A stretch of 25,681 nucleotides of DNA from NCBI GenBank assembly GCA_013054445.1, contig JAAMPI010000794.1, forward strand, positions 1-25,681, read 5' to 3'. The stretch is from Cudoniella acicularis (taxonomy: Eukaryota > Ascomycota > Leotiomycetes > Helotiales > Helotiaceae). The translations under genes and the position numbers were made by a program. Within the stretch, counting starts at the first letter, position 1; each line of letters starts with the position of its first letter. The notes under the pieces are model-generated. The model saw nothing but the letters and a program-made list of their open reading frames with translations. It ran no database searches and was not told the origin of the DNA. This document shows positions 1-10,139 of this stretch, in pieces.

Positions 1-130
1 AGGTTCTATCTCGGATCTCTTGACTAAATATAGGTGCTACCGATAGTTAGGCAGCTAGAAGCGTAGATACTAAAGGGATAGTAGCGGAATGGCTATACTA
101 TATAAGCGGTTTAGCTATAGTCCGCGAAAG

Positions 131-1020
131 GGGAGCCTATTAAACAATCTCTATGTCTTCTAGAGAAGTGCCTAAGCCTCGAATCTGTTGTCTCTCGCGA
201 TAAGGCGAGGTTAAACGTTCTCTTCGTCGCTCTAAACGGTATATATTAATAGTAGGACTTGTAGAACGGCCTCTCTAGGTGATCTTACGGCGTCTATCTA
301 GGCTCCTTGACCTTAACGCGACGGTAGTACGCGCTTTGTTTACTAATTGTCCTGTTAAAGGGGGAGCCTATAAGACTATTTCTATGTCTTCTATTAATAT
401 ATCTTTCGAGATAGTAGTAGCCTAGGTGCTTTCTATAGGTAGACCTACTAGAAGTAGTTACTACGTAGAACCTAAGAAGATAGTATCTCTAATACGGGAA
501 TCTCCGCTACGATCGCTAGTCAAATACCGTCTACGTTGTCTATCGGTCGAGTCTAAGCGCCCTAAGCGGTGCGATTAAGTAGTAGGGCTAGTAGAGCGGC
601 GTCTCGCGCTAATATTATAACGTCCGTCAAGACTTCTTAATCTTAGGGCAATAGTAGTATAGGTGTTCTCTACGAGCGGTCCTACTAAAGGGGGAGCCTA
701 TAAGACAATCTCTATGTCTTCTGTTAATATATCTTCCGATAAGACAGTAGCCGCTTAGGTCGTTTCTATAAGAAGTAATTACTATATAGCTTCTAGGAAG
801 ATAGTATCTCTATTACGAGGGCTAGTCAAATCCTGTCTACGTTGTCGGCTAGTCGAGTTTAAGCGCTCTCTTAGTCGTCTTAAGCGGTGCGAATAAGTAG
901 TAGGGCTAGTAGAGCGGCCCTTCTAAGTAAACCTATAATATCCGTCTAGGCTCCGTAAATTCTATATCGGCGGGATACCGGACGTAGTGATAGCGCTATA
1001 CGTGTTTTCTACGGGTCTCG
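131..1020 (-). repeat. Tandem repeats encoding the C-terminal tail of the DUF3723 protein
   Basis: Three copies anchor on a GGGAGCCT motif near 131, 361 and 691 on the plus strand. The spacings are 231 bp (77 codons) and 330 bp (110 codons), both multiples of three, so the repeats keep the minus-strand frame. Each copy encodes a segment with E-D-I-E-I-V, then A-P-P-L, then R-S-T-S-P-T and an Arg-rich stretch. The copy nearest the window edge is shortened by about 100 bp. The copies differ from each other, so the duplication is old relative to the mutation. Confidence 0.75.
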
Positions 1021-2092
1021 TAGGATTTAATAGTAGGGGAACCTTAGGTGGCGGTAGCGGAGCCGGTCGCTAGTTCGTAGGTGGTCTTTCTATATCGTCG
1101 ATATCTTATATTCTTTCCTCTTCTTCTCGACCTCCGTTATAGTTGTCGCGCGACAGACGAAAGAATTTCGGTTAGTCTAAGTCGTCTTTAGCGGTACCGA
1201 AGAAGCTATAAAAGAAGTCTCGTATAATAGCAAATGATATAAGGTATCGCTTAAATACGGTGTCGTATAAAGTTAAATATATATAGTCAAAGAAAAGGTA
1301 GCCTTCGTCTACTTAAAGAGTACTATCGTATAGTCGGCTATATCTATATAAGATATCTAGTCTACTATATTTGTCTAAGATATCTGGTCTACTATTCTCG
1401 TGATCTAAGGTCAACTCGGGGGCGGCTGTTATCGTTTCTCTATACTCGAGGTCACCGATGATTTAATATATAAGTTATACCTTTTGTCGCCTTATTTCTT
1501 ATTCTATTAAAGGCCGAATTCTTCGTACGTAGTCTTCGATCTTACTACTGTCTACTACCTTACGATTACGGTATAGTTTACGTATACGTCTATATCTATT
1601 TCTAAGGGCTAATACGAAAAGCTTAATCTACTATTAAGGCTATAGCCCTAGTTTCCGTATAACGCGCTTACTAATGTCTTTCCGAGGTGCTTGCCCGTCT
1701 ATTTCGGGAAAGTGCCGTAGGGCGAGGAGCTAGAGTATACGATATACTACCTAGGAGGCATATAAACTAGAGAATGTTCGATTATTAAAAGTAGACTTAG
1801 TAGTTTAGACCTTAATATTCGGCTGACCGTTATATAGGGTATTAAAATACTACGAGAGAGAGCCCTTACTTTTGCCTAGTAGAACCTTCTTTAATATCCT
1901 TATATAAGGTTCGAGGTACTTCGTATCTTCTAAGAATATATATATTATTATAATAACGTATTTTATCGAACAGATACGCTTAAATATCTACGAGCGAATA
2001 TTATCGTCTTAGATTATAAGAAAAAGCTCTCGTGATAGTATTCGTATCTAAACGAACGTACGATCCTCGAGGGATAAGCCGGGGTAGAGGCC

Positions 2093-2148
2093 CTAGAAAA
2101 GAAAAGCCGTATTAGTATTAATTAAAAACCAGTCGTTTTTATTCTTAC
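2093..2148 (-). other. Spliceosomal intron in the DUF3723 gene
   Basis: Read on the minus strand, this 56-nt segment begins GTAAGA, contains TACTAATA as a branch site and ends TTTTCTAG. Removing it joins exon 1 (frame ending in complete codons) to G-L-Y-P-G-L-S and corrects the only frame change in the gene: codon first bases change from 0 to 1 modulo 3, as a 56-nt intron requires. It shows that the ancestor was an expressed, intron-bearing gene. Confidence 0.8.
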
Positions 2149-2823
2149 TAATAATATAGACTATCGTCGCCTTAACTCGACGTAAGTAGCGTGTTATTTC
2201 CTACGCTCTATTAGTAGGGGCGAAAGGTATTAGGGAATACTAAATACCTCGAGGTAATATAGATTCGAGAGCCGTAAGAAAGTCCCTATTAGTATAGCTG
2301 GCTATAGTCTAGCGAACGGGATCAGCGCGTCTAGGCTATCCTAGAACTGCTCTAACAGGGCCTCTAGGCGCTTTATATAGTCCTACTTGCTATCTAAAAG
2401 CCGAGCGAGGAATTTCTCTCTTCGCGCTATATCTCCCTATATAATAGAGATACGGATCTACCGGAAGACGTCCCTATCGTAGAATTTCGCGTAGCTAGGA
2501 TCATATTCGCGTAGTACGTTCTTAACCTATAGACTAAGGTCTAGATTCGTTAGCTAGGAGTGTTTTTTAATAAAGATAGAGTTATAGACCGTTAGAATAG
2601 AGATCGGTAATCTATTACCTGTTATTCCTTATAAAAAAATTTACGGGCTACTTTAATACGATGTCTTTCGTATAAGAATATAAAAGGATAGTCAGGATTA
2701 AACAGTTAAAAGTCGTTATCGACTCCTAGAGGTCTTAAGGGTAGAGCCGACCGAGGTATTAGTATAGGCACGTGATTGTCGGAATCCCGGCGCTAATAGC
2801 TAACCTCGGGACTCTAAAAGATA

Positions 2824-2873
2824 CCTAACAACCTAGTGACATTCTTCTCGTCACGCTATCGCGGGTTGTTAGG
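2824..2873. repeat. Inverted repeat with potential to form a hairpin
   Basis: CCTAACAACC at 2824-2833 is perfectly matched by GGTTGTTAGG at 2864-2873. Inside, TAGTGAC and GTCACGCTA can extend the pairing with a small bulge. It lies just upstream of the DUF3723 gene. It could be a small foldback element or a regulatory palindrome; no coding role is visible. Confidence 0.6.
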
Positions 2874-3201
2874 AAGCTCTTTATATCGAAGCTTATTAAG
2901 TAAGATTTTTATCGAGCCGATAAATACCCGGCTTTTCTCCTAAAAAAATTTATAAATCTGTCGCTAAAAGGCCTTCTATAATAAAATAAATCTATCTAGC
3001 GCTTAAGAGGAAACTCTTTATTAAAACATTTCCCGGTAGTTCCTTCTTCTTTATATTACCCTTATCCTTACTTAATGTTTTGCCTATCTATTTTTTAACT
3101 ACGAGCTCGAGGGGGGGCCTAAACAGGACCTTACTAGGGCAATCAAATATAGTACCTCTCCCCTAGAAGTGACTATATAATAATAATACGACGTGTTTAA
3201 G

Positions 3202-3242
3202 TATAATCTTTTATAATCTTTTATAATCTTTTATAATCTTTT
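3202..3242. repeat. Short tandem repeat, TTATAATCTT x4
   Basis: The 10-bp unit TTATAATCTT is repeated four times in a row; the first copy begins G instead of T. It lies upstream of the kinase-like gene. The period is close to one helical turn, but no function can be assigned. Confidence 0.85.
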
Positions 3243-3539
3243 ACGGAAATTCTTTCCGTATTATATAAGACACTACTTCTAGTCTATAACCGAGACCTTT
3301 AACCCTTCTAAACCGAACTATAGTATCTAAAAGTAGTAGACCCCTCTCGCTCTTTTCCGGTAGCAATCTAGAGAGATCAACCTCTCTTGGCGATCATATT
3401 CCCCTACTACCCCCTATTCTAGTATCACGTAAAGGAATCTATACTAGAGGTGACTCTAAGAAAGAGAGATCTATAACGCAGGTCAGTAGAAAACCGTAGC
3501 TAGTATCTTACGGTTTACCGAAGACCACTACTAGGTATA

Positions 3540-4505
3540 GTTTATAAAACACTTTAACGTTATCTTTAAGCTCTCTAGTAAAGCGGCTTTTAAGAGATAG
3601 GACTAGCCCCTACCGGTCTGACTTAGCTTATAATAGAAATAAAGTCACCGGATTAAAATACCCGAGAATAGAACAGTAAACAAGGACTTCCCTACGAGTA
3701 GCCTACTACGAATTTATGGTTTTTGACTAGGCTAGATCGGCTATTATCGGATATAATAATACTAGGGAGCGTAACTTAGTCGTAATCAAGAGATTAAACA
3801 TCGGGATCGATAAAAACTTAATACGTAAGATATAACCTTTTATAAGCGACTATATAGTTAATATTAGAGAGTCGTACTTTAATAATAATAATCTAGTGAT
3901 TATCTACGAACAAATAGATATCTCGCTCCGATATGTTACTAGTATATTATAAGCCCCGTTTAAGCCCTTTTAGATCGTAGTAATTTATAAGGAGGTAAGC
4001 TAGCCCTGACCGTACTAGCCGAGCCTTGCTTACCGAAAACAGCTAGTATTAGGACTCTTATATATATACGANGAGCTTNTCTCTATATCACGGCGAGTTG
4101 AGTTTNCTATATAATCCTTCTTAACCGTAATAGAATAGTNAAAATTAGTAAGTCTGTTTCGGCTTTACGTAATTATTANTAATATATANTAGCTAATATT
4201 AGAGAATCTTTTACTCGAAAGAAAAATATTATAGTAGGGAGTAGGCGCGACGATATTCGTAGCCTCGGCTCTATTATAATAGAGCTAATAGAGCCTACGA
4301 CATNTATATTAAGTCNTTATTCTATAGAATTATAAAGCCCGGAAAAATAGAAGGATAGCTCCGGTATTAAGGATTTTCTAAGTNCTANCTANTACTAGTC
4401 CTTAGAGTAATTAAAGAACGTAAGCTTTCNCGTCCTAGANAATCGAAGATATTCGGCTAATTAAGAACAAGTACGATTTTCTTNNTAAGGAACTANTTAT
4501 AAAAT
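3540..4505 (+). pseudogene. Protein-kinase-like gene, RIP-mutated, frameshifted
   Basis: A plus-strand frame from about 3540 carries a kinase N-lobe pattern, V-V-I-K (the beta-3 Lys at about 3788-3790), then Y-E-Q-I-D-I-S-L-R (3902-3932), which fits the hinge and helix D region. After Y-K-E-V the sequence reads L-L-Y-I-Y-E-E-L and S-I-S-R-R-V-E-F, then shifts frame near 4105 to a part with I-L-L-N-R-N-R-I-V-K-I, which fits the catalytic-loop end and the following strand. The C-lobe has R-R-D-D-I-R-S-L-G-S-I-I-I-E-L (about 4242-4287), then S-P-E-K followed by a stop at an expected Trp, then I-K-D-F-L. This resembles an expanded fungal family of kinase-like proteins whose catalytic loop often lacks the HRD motif; here S-R-R replaces it. 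Whether the ancestor was active is unknown. Trp/Gln-to-stop changes mark RIP. N bases obscure several codons. Confidence 0.65.
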
Positions 4506-4719
4506 GTTTTAGGGCTTATGTTTTCTATACTATAATCGTAGTAGGTACGTANTAGGATATTCTATCGCTTCNNTAGATTTAATTTTAATAATAACTGTTT
4601 ACTTATCTCTAAAACTTATACTAGCCAATATAGTTAGACCTTAGACATTTTCCTAACCTTCTCGTGACGCTGACCTAAAATTCTAGAACCCCGGATATAA
4701 ATTAGTCCCGGAACGAGTT

Positions 4720-5104
4720 ATTATATAACAAGTGGTTATATAGCGGGTTGCTATATAATAAGTAGTCATAGAATAGGGCGTTATATAGCAAATTATTATA
4801 TAACAAGTAGTTGTACGACGGATTGTTATATAACAAATAGTTATATAACCGGCTATTCTATAACAATTAGTTATATAATAGGGCGTTATATAACGGGTTG
4901 TTATATAACAAATAGTTATATAACGGGCTGTTATATAACAATTAGTTATATAACGAGTTATTATATAACAAGTAGTTATATAACATAGCGTTATATAACG
5001 GGTTGTTATATAACAAATAGTTATATAACCGGCTGTTATATAACAAGTAGTTATATAACCGGCTGTTATATAACAAGTAGTTATATAATAAGTTATTATA
5101 TAAC
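4720..5104. repeat. Palindromic satellite, 26 copies of a 15-bp unit
   Basis: The unit is the 10-bp palindrome GTTATATAAC plus a 5-bp spacer. Starting positions run 4720, 4735, 4750 and so on to 5095 with no insertion or deletion, giving 26 palindromes and 25 spacers. Most palindromes are exact; variants include ATTATATAAC and GTTATATAGC, with one badly degraded copy at 4810. Spacers tend to alternate between an A-rich type (AAGTA, AAATA, AATTA) and a G/C-containing type (CGGCT, GGGTT, GGGCT, AGGGC), so the higher-order period is often 30 bp. The region is free of Ns although both neighbouring regions contain them. Confidence 0.93.
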
Positions 5105-6099
5105 AACTAGACGGATTATATATTTATATTATATTACGGCAAGAAGATCAACTCTTATAGACGACATGAGTGGCTAGATCATAAACTTGATATAAAGTTC
5201 TTAAAATCTCGACTAATTAAGGAATTTATTATTTCTATAAATAGACGTTCTCTATTTAAATCAAGTCCGAGGCGTACTATTGCTTATAACTATAACTGTC
5301 TACCTCCTAGTATATGCTCTTCCTAAGTAAGAAACAACTTGGTGTCCGATATTATACGATCCCTTCTGCTTATAACTGACTATAGCTGCCCCTATACACC
5401 ATTCTAAAGTCTGATATAACACCTAATGCTTAAGATACCTATAGGGTAGGAAAGAAATATTAAAATAATTCTCCTTTATAGTCCTAATATAGGTCCTATT
5501 ATCAGTATAGTATCTACCACCTAAAGGTCTAATATAAGGACTCGAAGGAGTTAGTAATCTATAGTCTTTAAAGTCAAGAATCAACATACTAGTATATAGA
5601 TAGCCTAAATAGTACTATATTTTAATATACTATTCTATATAATAAANTATTCTTANCTAATTTATACGCCTCGCNAAACCGTACTTCCTNNGTAAGATAC
5701 TAGTAGTATGCCGGCATACTACTATACTATATATTNNTACTATTATAATAAGTTATTACTGTTTTATAAATACTATTCGCTAATACTCTAGTAAGAATTT
5801 NAACCGCTTGAGTAGCCGAAGTAGCGTTNAGTAAAGGGGCACTATTAGACTTAGANAAATTCTAAATATAGATATAAAGTTTAGAAAATACCTTAAGGNA
5901 ATTATATAACCAACCGTCTATTACTAATACTTAAAGCTCCTATNATACTACGTAACCTGCCTAGCTTTATTCTAAGTATTCTAACTATNAATCTTAATAG
6001 GTATAATAAGACCGAGGCTAGTGAAATTNAACATNAATCGAGTAGTAGCCGAAGTNACGTATTTATTAGTAGCGAAATATAAGATTTTATATAAAATTA
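5105..6099. other. Region without an assignable gene
   Basis: AT-rich sequence after the palindromic array. It holds a promoter-like block at 5205-5253 and an 18-bp TATTGCTTATAACTATAA element near 5279 that recurs near 9397. From 5647 on, scattered Ns break the reading. I could not follow a coding frame of useful length in either direction. Confidence 0.4.
5205..5253 (+). promoter_or_regulatory. Promoter-like block, TATA-containing, copy A
   Basis: This 49-bp block begins AATCTCGA, contains GAATTTATTATT and ends with TATAAATAGACGTTCTCT, which includes a consensus TATA box at about 5236-5242. A closely related block lies at 9946-9995 in the same orientation. Either it is a core promoter shared by related genes or a fragment of a dispersed repeat such as an LTR. 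Confidence 0.45.
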
Positions 6100-6690
6100 G
6101 AACTCCTAANAAGCTAATAGAATAAGGATCTACTACGAGGTTTATAAAAAGCCTAAAGAGATANTCTATATTAAGCTCCNNGCCGTNAAATGTCCTTATA
6201 ATGTCAATCCGCCCTTATATATCCTCTACTAGNAGCGTTGAGTTGATAGACTTTGCTTGAGTGACGTCTGCTAGGTAGATAAAATTATCGAAGAATTTGA
6301 CTTAGAGGTTATAGAGTTCGTCGAATATATAATACGGCTAGCTAGTAGGGCTAGGNAACGATATCGATAGTATAGNAGTTCCTAGGAAGGCATTAGTAAG
6401 GCTATAGAGCNAAAGGAAANNAAGGCGAATAATGACTATTTTTANAACAGATANTNCTTAGAAATCACTAGAATAAGATCTTAANAAGGTCTTTAGACAG
6501 GTTTAAATATAAATTAGTACTCGAGGCAAATTTTATAGTATAGTACTATTATANTAACGTTTATAAGATATATAATCTATACCCTAGTGCTTATCGGTAA
6601 TATCAGTTATAAATCCGGACCNTACTTTATTAATTTAAGGNAAAGGAGATAGATACTTCGAATATAATTTTATCCGAACTTCTTATAAGG
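6100..6690 (+). pseudogene. Unrecognised coding remnant
   Basis: From 6113 one plus-strand frame reads as protein for about 190 codons with stops mostly at likely Trp/Gln positions. It contains Y-Y-E-V-Y-K-K-P-K, C-P-Y-N-V-N-P-P-L-Y, then V-D-K-I-I-E-E-F-D-L-E-V and F-V-E-Y-I-I-R-L, a segment that looks helical. I do not recognise the family. Ns hide several codons and both ends are uncertain; the C-terminal end approaches the minisatellite at 6710. Upstream of 6110 the same frame is full of stops, so a start or an intron boundary may lie nearby. Confidence 0.35.
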
Positions 6691-6709
6691 CAGAAAGGTA
6701 GGGCAGAGA

Positions 6710-6783
6710 CAAGGTATAGAACAAGGTATAGAACAAGGTATAGAANAAGGGTATAGAATAAGGGTATAGAAATAGGGTATAGA
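6710..6783 (+). repeat. Minisatellite GGTATAGAACAA, 6 units
   Basis: Six TATAGA cores are spaced 12, 12, 13, 13 and 13 bp apart. The early units read GGTATAGAACAA and the later ones GGGTATAGAAAA or close variants. It lies about 0.6 kb before the MFS transporter gene. The same motif in reverse complement follows that gene at 9653-9712. Confidence 0.9.
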
Positions 6784-7379
6784 GACTAGTATAGAAATTA
6801 GGGACATTTAATTCGCTAGTCGCCACGCGCTTAGTTCTTAACGTCGTATTAGAGGTTAATTTGACTACTAGATATAACAAAAGCCTATAAAAGTAAGGGA
6901 ATACGAGCTATTAATAGTATAAGCTTATTTCCTAGCCCTATACTCTTTATAATCCGGGTCTACTGACTAAAAGTAGTCCTTNTTATATANAAGCAATTGA
7001 NAATATAGAAATCGGTAGTTNTTAGTAANAAGGAGCCGTATTTAGGATCTCTGTCTNCCTTAGATTATTATAGAGAGTATATCGCCGTNACTAGANGGGG
7101 TCTAATAAAGGAAAAGCTTTCCGCNAGATTATATAACTAAGCGTAATCGTATNAACACTATAAGCGACNANAACTNAAATCTGTTAAGGTTAAAGCTAAA
7201 TATAACTNCNANCGCCGGCTACTTCGTTCTAAAGTCCTTACCTACCTATACGAAACTCAAAACTCTTATATACCCCTTTAGAACTATATAAGCTANTAAT
7301 ATTTCCGAAATAGGAATAGANGAGTAACCTGTTTCGGTAAAGAGGGGATAGAGGTTCTATAGAACATTTAGGACTTTNG
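6784..7379. other. Region upstream of the transporter, no gene assigned
   Basis: Many Ns and no frame that I could follow with confidence. It must contain the promoter and perhaps the first codons of the MFS gene, whose start I could not locate. Confidence 0.35.
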
Positions 7380-9114
7380 TACTCGTTAATCTTATATATA
7401 CTATTAATACNACTATTCTCTTAGTAGTATTACCTATAAGAGACTACTTAAGCNATCCTNATACTATACTAATTATACTTTAAGATAATAGCTATAGATT
7501 TAAAAGGCACTACTACTATCTAAGCTTTCTAGGTAGGGACTTCGTTTCTCCTATAAGCTCGAGGCAACCCTCTTACTTTATAAGTATAAGTANTTATAGA
7601 ATNATAGATACTCGACAGTCTTTTAACCTTTATAGGCATCCTTCTTANATATCATCGGTCGAAAGCCGGTCNTTCTAGTAGCCCTATTATTTTTTACTAT
7701 AGGCACTATNATCGTATCGATTACTAATAACGTGTCCCTATTACTCGTAGGAAGATGTGTNTAAGGTTTTAGGGGCGGGGGCCTTNTCGCCCTTACCTAT
7801 ATTATTATTACTNATATAGTTANTCTCCGAGAGCGAGGTAAATATATGTCTATGATTTTACTCTANTAGGCTATTAGATCTNTTATCGGTCTAGTTATCG
7901 GTAGCGCTCTAGCGGAGAAAGTNANNTNGCGATAGATTTTCTNGNTTAATATTCTATTCTATATGATCGCTGCTATAAGAATCCNTATATTTCTNAGGCT
8001 ATATATAAAGGAAGGGTCGATNAGAACTAAATTACGTACCTTCGACTAGTTTAGATCTTTTNTTCTTCGTCGCTACGCTAANAAGTTNTCTCGTTCTAAT
8101 AACATAGGTNAGTATANTATCTACGATCTATTTAAAGNATTAATTTGACATCTATAGGGCGGCGTAATATACGACTAGTCCTCGTAGCGAACTCTTGTCC
8201 TACTTCTNCTTANTATCTTTAGCCTTATCGGTTTCGTTATATATTCTGTCTATATATCTACCGAACNACTTATACGCCGTACCCTNTTTAATACCCCTAC
8301 TANAATTGTCGCCTATATCGGTACCCTAGTATAAGGCCTAATCGTTTGGTCGCTCNTCTACTATATNCCCCTCTACTTCNAGGTCGCGAAAAACTANTCG
8401 CCTATNANNTCCGCTATCGCTATCTTTCCCTTTACCTTTACCGTCGCACCCGCTNCCGTCGTCGTCGGTCTTATAATCACTAAGACCGGGCACTATAGAC
8501 CCTTACTCTAGATCGGATAGTTCNTTATAACCCTCGGTATAGGCCTCCTTATCTGCCTTAACNAATCAACTAATATGCCCTCCTAGATCTTCNTCTCCCT
8601 CGTCGCTNGNATCGGCCTCGNCATNCTNTTTAGTGCGTAAGGCTTCGCCGCCTAAGCCTCGGCCTCTAACGCCGACNTNCCTTTNGCCGGCGCTATATAT
8701 AGTTTNTTCCGGGCCTTCGGGCAAACGCTCGNTGTCGCTATCTCNNGCGTNATNTTCTAGAATGTNTTAAAGAAGAAAATCCTCGCTANCGTATACTCGA
8801 CGTTTATAGATAAATAGTCTCGGGATACGAGTTCGTTCGTCTAGGTCGTAAAAGCGTAGAGCGATATTAGAGAGGAAGGGGTGATAAAGGAGGTAGTGAT
8901 TAAGGCTTATATTAAGAGCTTAAGGATAGTATAGTATATTATATGTTTACTAGCTAGGGCAGCGTTTATTACGAGTTTGGTATAGACGAGGGAGATTAGT
9001 TTAGAGAGGAAGTTATAGACGGAGTAGGGATTTAGGTATAATAGTAAGAAGAAAAGGCCAACTATAGATAAAGAGTTTACTTTAGCGTCTTAGTTATCGG
9101 TAAAGTCAGAATAA
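7380..9114 (+). pseudogene. MFS transporter, DHA2 (14-TM drug:H+ antiporter) family, RIP-mutated
   Basis: A plasma-membrane or vacuolar multidrug/efflux permease by family. Exon 1 ends with a segment L-K-G-T-T-T-I-x-A-F-x-V-G-T-S-F-L-L. After a 55-nt intron, exon 2 (frame held from 7608 to 9114) shows T-V-F-x-P-L, the motif-A region I-I-G-R-K-P-V (7651-7671), G-R-C-V-x-G-F-R-G-G-G (7750-7782), L-R-E-R-G-K-Y, I-G-L-V-I-G-S-A-L and W/stop-I-F, then a long hydrophobic run, and A-G-A-I-Y-S then F-R-A-F-G-Q-T-L (8707-8730), the signature late in DHA2 proteins. Stops fall on expected Trp or Gln, for instance after G-R-C-V and in W-S-S-W. No frameshift occurs in exon 2 despite about 1500 bp. The likely stop is TAA at 9112-9114. 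The start is lost or unseen; substrate cannot be inferred. In related fungi such genes often sit in accessory or secondary-metabolite regions. Confidence 0.85.
7553..7607 (+). other. Intron in the MFS transporter gene
   Basis: A 55-nt segment begins ATAAGC, explained by RIP of GTAAGC (the preceding base is T, giving TG to TA), and ends ATAG at 7607. Removing it joins T-S-F-L-L to Y-S-T-V-F-x-P in one frame, as expected for DHA2 transporters. A mutated donor site would by itself abolish splicing. Confidence 0.65.
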
Positions 9115-9652
9115 ATCAACGCCCTTAAACAGGTTTCTAAAGCTATTTTATTACTTCTTTCTCGTCTCCTTTAGAATAATCAATTAGTTTATATTTATTA
9201 TTATTCTGTTTATTAGGGTTTTTATAGCCTCGTCCGTATTATAATTATATTATAACTGATCTTGACTTATAAAGCGAGATCAGATCCGCAAGCCGTGACT
9301 ATAAGGAGCTAAGATTAGCTCTAGTAGTTATAAGACCCGAAATCGATTATCTAAAAACGCGAAGAAGAGGGAGAGGGAGTTAAAACCGGCACCTATTGCT
9401 TATAACTATAAGAATCCTATTTTTAGCACCTACTTCTTTTCTTTGATTATCCTTATAGATTAATAGTATATAAATTTAGCGTATGTTATTAGATTAGGAC
9501 TTTTTTTATCTTAGTAATATTATAAAAAGGCTATTGATCAATCTAGATATCTTACTGTTATTAAATAACGTAACTTATTATACTTGTGTCAGGCGTTAAT
9601 TGATTGTTTCCTAGTCCTTATACGTTATGCCCCTCTAACCCTTATACCTTAT

Positions 9653-9712
9653 TCTATACCTTGTTCTATACCCTGTTTCTATACCCTGTTTCTATACCCT
9701 GTTTCTATACCC
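9653..9712 (-). repeat. Minisatellite TCTATACCCTGTT, 5 units, inverse of 6710-6783
   Basis: Five TCTATA cores are spaced 12, 13, 13 and 13 bp apart. It is the reverse complement of the GGTATAGAACAA minisatellite on the other side of the transporter gene. The flanking bases of the two arrays do not match, so this is not a long terminal inverted repeat. A short frame through it encodes only the repeat. Confidence 0.9.
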
Positions 9713-9945
9713 TATCCTACTCCTTGCCTCTAGTCGATTTGAGCCCGATGCCCTACTTCGGGAACCTAAATCTATCACTAAATTAAGAGAACTCTATTCT
9801 AAATTTGGCTCGTCTTTAAGGTGACTATAAATACGTATAGCTATATGATTTATTTATATAAGCATATAGGGCGACGATCCCTTCTAGGACCGCTCTCTTT
9901 AACACGCTTGATCTACTAAAAGTAATCCTTAAAAGAATATTTATA

Positions 9946-9995
9946 AATCTCGATCGCTTATAGAATTTATTACTTAGTATAAATAGACGCTCTCT
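9946..9995 (+). promoter_or_regulatory. Promoter-like block, TATA-containing, copy B
   Basis: Starts AATCTCGA, contains GAATTTATTACTT and ends TATAAATAGACGCTCTCT, matching the block at 5205-5253 over most positions. It sits about 150 bp before the first clearly coding part of the gag/retropepsin/chromodomain frame and could be its core promoter. Confidence 0.5.
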
Positions 9996-10139
9996 CTTCT
10001 TAGGAAGAGCTAAATCTTATAATTGTTATATTATAACGACTATTATCTTTCCTAAAATAACGCGTCGCAAACTATAGATATCAGTCCCCTAATAGAGCCC
10101 CGCCTCCCCCTTAAACCTTACGACCTAACCTTAATTCTA

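Larger units (their letters stand above)
1..2650 (-). pseudogene. DUF3723-family protein, RIP-mutated, 3' end beyond window
   Basis: The minus-strand frame runs from about 2650 to the window edge. Exon 1 (about 2650-2149) carries a segment like the DUF3723 block with Y-D-R-D-V-F and D-A-L-I-P-F, then a stop where Trp or Gln is expected, then P-A-I-L-I-G-T-F. Exon 2 starts at 2092 and carries L-E-D-T-K-Y-L-E-P, K-S-K-G-S-L, then L-L-A-L-R-H-F-P-E and G-Q-A-P-R-K-D. A later block, G-Y-L-F-F-D-Y-I followed by F-F-Y-S-F-F-G, resembles the family's distal motif. The frame then enters an Arg/Ser/Thr-rich tail with three tandem repeats. The single frame change is explained exactly by a 56-nt intron. 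In-frame stops sit mostly where Trp or Gln is expected, as RIP predicts. DUF3723 proteins have no assigned biochemical role but are frequent accessory genes of fungal Starship elements. The start is uncertain and the 3' end is not in the window. Family assignment is from remembered motifs. Confidence 0.72.
2651..3539. other. Region without an assignable gene
   Basis: This lies between the 5' end of the minus-strand DUF3723 gene and the plus-strand kinase-like gene, so it probably held two divergent promoters. It includes one CACGTG hexamer (2770-2775), the inverted repeat at 2824-2873 and a 10-bp tandem repeat at 3202-3242. Part of 3300-3540 may be N-terminal coding sequence of the kinase-like gene, but I could not follow a frame there. 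Confidence 0.4.
9115..10139. other. Region without an assignable gene
   Basis: Follows the transporter. It holds a copy of TATTGCTTATAACTATAA near 9397, the inverted-orientation minisatellite at 9653-9712 and the promoter-like block at 9946-9995. It contains no Ns, unlike its left flank. It probably includes the promoter of the following gag/chromodomain frame. Confidence 0.45.

Noticed and set aside
4720..5104. CRISPR array
   Set aside because: The spacers are only 5 bp and recurrent, the repeat is a palindrome, and the context is fungal. It is a satellite.
6683..6880. A 65-codon minus-strand open frame
   Set aside because: It is made largely of the translated 12/13-bp minisatellite (Phe-Tyr-Thr-Leu repeats) and has no independent coding signal.
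9604..9786. A 60-codon plus-strand open frame
   Set aside because: It is the inverse copy of the same minisatellite; open only because the repeat lacks stops.
5205..9995. A complete LTR retrotransposon with the TATA blocks as LTRs
   Set aside because: Similarity is limited to about 50 bp, no TG...CA ends or primer-binding site were found, and the interior is an MFS transporter, not gag-pol.
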